Positions 60,096 through 64,000 of a DNA stretch of 64,000 nucleotides are shown here, piece after piece (positions within the stretch are counted from its first letter, which is position 1; each line of letters opens with the position of its first letter). The notes beneath the pieces were generated by a model that was not told the DNA's origin, searched no databases, and worked only from the letters and a program-made list of their open reading frames with translations. A program made the position numbers and the translations under genes. The stretch spans positions 106,325 to 170,324 of the forward strand of contig JAKJDF010000008.1 of the NCBI GenBank assembly GCA_022706085.1, read 5' to 3'. Source of the stretch: Candidatus Latescibacterota bacterium. GTDB lineage: Bacteria; Latescibacterota; MWCZ01.

Positions 60096-62784
60096 TCATC
60101 GGGCGTACCGCATTGTCTCACTTGCAGATTCGATCTTGATATCGGGGATGTCAAGGAGGTAAATGCGGAAGTAGTACCCCGCGAAGGGACCTCTGAGCGT
60201 CCAGTCGAGCTGTGCTTCCCAGCAATGCAGTCGTCTGACCAGAGTGAGGGCATCGCCGTCTCTCCGGTTTCTGCGCACGTCGTATGTTGTGGTTGCGTTG
60301 ACCCGCCAGTTGGGCCAGGGGACGAATTCCGCGGAGATATCAGCCTGGTTGACGGGCTCGGGCGCTCTCGAGTATCCGGGTTCCTTCCTTGCCCACTGGT
60401 AGGTGTGGCGGATGTTCATCTGCCACGCGCCCCAGTCGGCCGTGGTGCGGTCTGTCTGTTTCGCGCCGCGGGGCTGAATCCGGGGATTACCCCCGAAAGT
60501 CTCCTGCCTTTGCACGACGAAGCCTTCGCTTCCGAGCGCACTGGGACTTCTCCCACCTCCCGCCATCCGCAGCGAAGTGCTGAGGGTGATGCTCCTGAGC
60601 TCCGGATGCGTCAAGCGCAGGTGGTCCACATAGCGCGCCGAAGTAGAGTCAAACTCGGCGCGGTAGAGCGTGTGGACGGTTGAAAGGCGAAGGGAGACAA
60701 AGTTGTTGGGCTGGAACAGCGCGCTTGTCTGCGGGTCGCTCCACCGCCTGCCCTTTGCGTCTCTGTTGTACCGGGCGTTCGTGGACACTGACAGGAGTTG
60801 ATCGAGAACCCGTTCCTTTCCCCCGGTTCGTGCTTTCACCTGGAAGACGTTGCGGAGGCCGAGGTCGACGATTCTGCTCGTATCGCCACCCAGGCTTCGT
60901 CCACCGAAAACGTACGTGCCGTCCCGTGTGCGGGAAGAGAACACGTAGTTAAAAGACACCGAGGGAGTGACGACGTGGCGGACTGCGCTCACCGGCCCAA
61001 GACGGACCGGAAACACACCGTAGAAGGTGGCGTTGCTGGAGATGCCGCCGGAGATTGTCTGCTGTGTCTGCGGGTCGTTCGCGTTCAGTTCGTCGGGGCG
61101 ACTTTTCCACGATGCAGACCAGTTGAACGTCGGCATCAGGGTCAGCCACCGCGGTGTGGGGAGTGGCAGCGTCAAACCGACGTTCTGAGAAGTTGTCTGC
61201 GTGTAGCCATCCAGGACCCTCTTCCGCGTCCAGAGGACTTCCTGTGCGATGTCAGGCTCTTTCACACGGAGGGAATTGCCGGACATGATCGCGTAGCCGT
61301 CGGGAAGGCCGGCGGAGCGCGAAATCAGCACCAGCGCGTTGCTGTCGTTCGTGCGCTGGACATATCCCTCGCCGATTCGCTCGCCGTTTTCGACTGCAAC
61401 GACATAGGTGCCGTCGTAAAGCGAGTTGATGTAGCTCGTGCTGGTGATGGTGAGGAGGTAGACGATCACGCTGTCCCCGCGCTGTTCTTTTGTCTCCCAC
61501 GTGTCGAAAACGGTTCTGTCGGATGGGCTTCTCTGCTGGCTGTTTGTTCCGCTCCACGACCAGGAGTATCCGAGCCGGCGGAACCATGCAGGCTCCCGAC
61601 GAGGGGCCGCCGCCGCACGAGGCCCACGTTGAGGCGGCGGCTCTGGGAAGAAGTAACGTTGGCCGGAACTTATGGAGAGAGCTGGAAGCATTACCTCCAG
61701 CTGGCGATTCTGCAGGTTCTGGCTCCTCCGCGCGTCAATGCGCAGGCTGTACCCGGATTCCCATGTCTGAGTGTATCCGACCGTCGAGGTGAAATCCTGC
61801 CTGAGCACGGACGCCTGGGTTGAACTGGAGGTAACGTAGGGCGACGAGGTGCTGGTGAAGTTGATGTTGGCGGCCACGGAACTTCGCGGGGTGAGTTCCT
61901 GGCGGTGTTGTGCGGTTAGAGTCCAGATGCGCCGGCCCATCTGGGTGGGTTTGTCCCAGTATTTGCTGTAATCCGACGCGATAGAGCCCTGGAAGCGGTA
62001 ACGGAGCGCGTAATCCGTTCGCAACCGCCATTCGTACCCTATACGCTCGTCTATGTCGAGAACGGCCTGCCCGCCCACGTAATCGTTGGGGGCGACGTAG
62101 TAACCCAGCCCGCGCATGAATCGGCCCGCGTATCTGTTTTCGCCCATACGGGGCGCGATGAACCCGGAACGGCGGTCCTTGTCGACAAAGAACACCCCGA
62201 ACTTCAAACTGATAGTGCGGCGGGGTATCGTCGCACGTGGTGTACACGCCGTTCAGAACATCTACCTGCCTTTCACCGGTCCGTTTGACAAGGCTTCCTC
62301 CATAGATGCCTTCCGTCACTTCGCTGTGGCCCTCTTCCACCAGGCCTCTGCGCGTGCGCAGGTTGTACGTCATCCGTGCACCTGAGAAAGCCTCCTGCCC
62401 GCTGGAGAACTCCGGCCTCCCGATGATGGAGTCCGGCGAGACTGCGTGGCCTTGCGCGATGAGAAGGTCTTCGCGTGTGAGGAACCGAATGCGGTGCGCC
62501 GTGAGGCTCATCCCCGCCGCGGATAGCCGTGCGTTGCCAAGGAGAGTGATCACTTTGGCGTCGAGGTCATACTCGATTTCGTCGGCGGCGTACCGAACGG
62601 AATCGGTGGACACGCTGTCAGGGAAACCGCCGAACGTCGCGAAGCGCTCGCCGGCAGCCGTAGAAGGAAGCTGGGCGCGGAGGGCCGCAGGGAACCAAGG
62701 GAGGAGCAGCACGGCGATCTTGCACAGTCCGCGCGCGAATCTCAAGGCGCGGGGGACGCGGGGCGCGCGTTCGCCGGGTTGCAT
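60096..62784 (-). pseudogene. lptD: LptD/OstA-type LPS-assembly outer-membrane protein, broken by a frameshift with probable deletion
   Basis: LptD inserts lipopolysaccharide into the outer membrane. The upstream part (62784 to about 62205) encodes a signal peptide, FARGLCKIAVLLLPWFPAAL, then an OstA/LptA-like domain ending VLNGVYTTCDDTPPHYQFE. The rest (about 62205 to 60096), in another frame, continues FFVDKDRRSGF and a long beta-barrel ending YYFRIYLLDIPDIKIE. In relatives about 35-45 residues separate HYxF from RRSGF, and these are missing. So a deletion not divisible by three lies near 62195-62208. Both parts look undecayed, so it is recent, or an assembly error. An intact gene would encode roughly 930 residues. 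Confidence 0.85.
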
Positions 62785-62791
62785 CGCAATC

Positions 62792-63214
62792 TCAGGAGGA
62801 AGCCGCGGATTCGCCCAGGACGGTGACTCTGACCTGGCGGTTCCTTGGGCCGTCGAACTCACAAAAGAATATCCCCTGCCACGTACCCAGCTGGATTTTC
62901 CCCGCTTCGACCGTTACGGTGACGGATGACCCCGTGAGAAGCGCCTTCACGTGCGCGGGGCTATTCCCTTCCGAATGAGCGTAGTCCCCTTCGCGCGGAA
63001 CAATGCGTTCGAGCGCAACGAGGATGTCGCGCGGAACATCGGGATCCGCGTTTTCGTTGATAGTAACCGCCGCGGTGGTGTGGGGAACAAAAACCGTGCA
63101 AATTCCGCTTTTGATTCCGTGTCGGCGAACGATGTCGCGGACTGAACCGGTGATGTCGATCATCTCGTTTTTCCGGCGCGTCGGCACGCTGAATGTTGTT
63201 GTGGAAGAGACCAC
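62792..63214 (-). CDS. YjbQ/UPF0047-family protein
   Basis: The 140-residue protein fits the YjbQ family, which has weak thiamine-phosphate synthase activity in E. coli; its main role is unclear. Marks are VPHTTAAVTINENADPDV with the conserved His, GDYAHSEGNSPAHVKALLTG and LGTWQGIFFCEFDGPRNR. The start is the GTG at 63214: a G-rich ribosome site lies about seven bases upstream and the length then matches the family. It starts 12 bases after the preceding membrane-protein stop and precedes lptD by 7 bases. Confidence 0.93.
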   Translation of the reverse strand: MVSSTTTFSVPTRRKNEMIDITGSVRDIVRRHGIKSGICTVFVPHTTAAVTINENADPDVPRDILVALERIVPREGDYAHSEGNSPAHVKALLTGSSVTVTVEAGKIQLGTWQGIFFCEFDGPRNRQVRVTVLGESAASS

Positions 63215-63225
63215 GGGCGAGCCCC

Positions 63226-63609
63226 CTACCTCAGACGCAGTGCGAGAACCGGCGAGAAGAACTCGGCAATAAGAACGAGAACCCACATCCTGCCCCGGAA
63301 CACGTTGTAGTCAGCGAGAAGCTTCTCCCACGGGTGGCCCATCACATAATGCCCGAACACGAATTCGAACAGAACCGTGCCTATGACCCATCCTGCGCCC
63401 ACCAGGAACGCCTCTTGAGCTCCGGGAAGCGCGTTCCGCAGGAACCACCACGTCAGCAGGAACACGATTGCGCTGAGAGTAATTGAAGAAACGATGTGTC
63501 CCGCATGTTCACCGATGACCGGGTTGATCCAGTAGACGCGGACAGTCCCGTTGAGAATAGCCAGCGGGATCATTGCAATCCAGAGGAGAATCGCCCGCAC
63601 TACAAGCAT
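63226..63609 (-). CDS. small polytopic membrane protein
   Basis: The 127-residue protein has about four hydrophobic helices: VVRAILLWIAMIPLAILNGTV, IVSSITLSAIVFLLTWWFL, AFLVGAGWVIGTVLFEFVFG and MWVLVLIAEFFSPVLALRL within longer runs. I know no function. GHYVMGHPWEKLLADYNVFRG between helices 3 and 4 is a conserved-looking loop. The ATG at 63609 follows AGGAGGTG, so the 44 codons before it are not coding. It is followed closely by yjbQ. Confidence 0.78.
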   Translation of the reverse strand: MLVVRAILLWIAMIPLAILNGTVRVYWINPVIGEHAGHIVSSITLSAIVFLLTWWFLRNALPGAQEAFLVGAGWVIGTVLFEFVFGHYVMGHPWEKLLADYNVFRGRMWVLVLIAEFFSPVLALRLR

Positions 63610-63640
63610 CACGCACCTCCTGATCCGGAAACCGTTGCGT

Positions 63641-64000
63641 TCATCTGGTGCCAACAACAAGCCCGGTAGCACCGGGAAGCGGCACCGAACGAATTCCGCT
63701 GAAACCTGCCTCGTCCAGCCACGCGTGGTACTCCTCCTCACTGTAGGAGTTCCCCGCAGCCGTGTTGACGAGCATGTTCAGGGCGAACAGAACGCCCGCC
63801 TTCGGAGCCGTCTTGTCCGCGTTGAGGATGTGATCATGAATCACCAGGTCACCACCCGGTTGCAGCGCGGCAAAGGCCTTCCGAAACAGCGACCTGTTTT
63901 CATCCGGGCCATTCATGTGGCAGATCGCGGATAAGAACACCAGATCGAAGCCGTTTCCAAACGGATCGCTGTGGAAATTGCCTTGTGTGACACTCACACG
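63641..64000 (-). CDS. SAM-dependent methyltransferase, partial
   Basis: Only the C-terminal 119 codons lie in the window; the gene runs past 64000. It shows FDLVFLSAICHMNGPDENRSLFRKAF, then ALQPGGDLVIHDHILN, and LVNTAAGNSYSEEEYHAWLDEAGF. This is the motif IV-VI half of a class I methyltransferase, most like the O-methyltransferase group. The SAM-binding GxGxG is beyond the edge. The small membrane protein starts 31 bases after its stop. Confidence 0.85.
   Translation of the reverse strand, partial: RVSVTQGNFHSDPFGNGFDLVFLSAICHMNGPDENRSLFRKAFAALQPGGDLVIHDHILNADKTAPKAGVLFALNMLVNTAAGNSYSEEEYHAWLDEAGFSGIRSVPLPGATGLVVGTR

Noticed and set aside
60798..61823. 341-residue plus-strand open frame opposite lptD
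   Set aside because: Antisense shadow of the barrel region; no motif or ribosome site.
61735..62195. The upstream lptD frame continuing past the lesion
   Set aside because: After about residue 194 the translation is Arg-rich and off-frame; the barrel continues in the other frame.
1..64000. CRISPR arrays, insertion sequences, integrases, phage genes or attachment repeats
   Set aside because: None seen: no regular short repeats, no transposase or integrase motif, and the only tRNA has no flanking duplication that I could find.

Overview
The window is about 64 kb of dense, roughly 58% GC bacterial chromosome. It carries about 57 protein genes, one tRNA and many intrinsic terminators. I see no insertion sequence, phage gene, CRISPR array or origin. 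The organism looks Gram-negative: there is an LptD-type outer-membrane assembly gene (disrupted here), a Tat-exported enzyme and an exporter-type ABC protein. The mix of many sugar-active enzymes with expanded UroD-like, Gfo/Idh/MocA, ceramidase-like and CehA/McbA-like families recalls uncultured lineages such as Hydrogenedentota, Latescibacterota, Sumerlaeota or Armatimonadota. That comparison is from memory; the phylum cannot be fixed from the sequence alone.

Layout. 45-4656 (minus): a tightly coupled run of ceramidase-like gene, trpA, aroQ, aroF and a UroD-like gene. 4783-9589: an acidic orphan protein, a double hot-dog thioesterase with a membrane protein, then fucU and a galactokinase-like GHMP kinase. 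9720-17041 (minus): dnaE followed by GH51 arabinofuranosidase, GH99-like and PL22-like genes. 17328-27479: an aminotransferase, a CPBP protein, OsmC, two more UroD-like proteins, a deacetylase, two Gfo/Idh/MocA oxidoreductases, a clan J/F-like propeller and an orphan hisH. 27602-33378: tRNA-Gln, rplY, pth, a proton-pumping pyrophosphatase with an unusual insertion, then rpsF-rpsR-rplI. 33438-46255: an orphan E1-beta gene with an OYE-family enzyme and a GH88-like hydrolase, a CehA-like metallohydrolase, a DUF1854/ABC exporter pair, a Tat-exported LarA homologue and an M42 peptidase. 46417-50908: an attenuator-controlled pyrR-pyrB-pyrC-carA operon. 51078-54999: rplM-rpsI and rpsB-tsf-pyrH-frr. 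55147-64000: an unrecognised barrel-like protein, an SDR, a GH95-like hydrolase, an HU protein, the broken lptD, yjbQ, a small membrane protein and a partial methyltransferase.

How the genes work together. Housekeeping blocks (translation, pyrimidines, replication, aromatic amino acids) alternate with a dispersed carbohydrate programme. GH51, GH88-like, GH95-like, PL22-like and GH99-like enzymes could open plant- or algal-type polysaccharides. FucU and the GHMP kinase could activate the released sugar. The Gfo/Idh/MocA, LarA-like and UroD-like proteins could epimerise, oxidise or demethylate sugars or sugar acids. This linkage is inference.

The strongest items for a second look are: the Tat-exported LarA homologue that keeps every nickel-pincer residue; the roughly 145-residue insert in the pyrophosphatase; lptD broken by a combined frameshift and deletion; the pyr attenuator; a galactokinase homologue lacking the usual sugar-binding Glu; and three UroD paralogues with different metal ligands. 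No clearly new multi-gene defence or mobile system was found.
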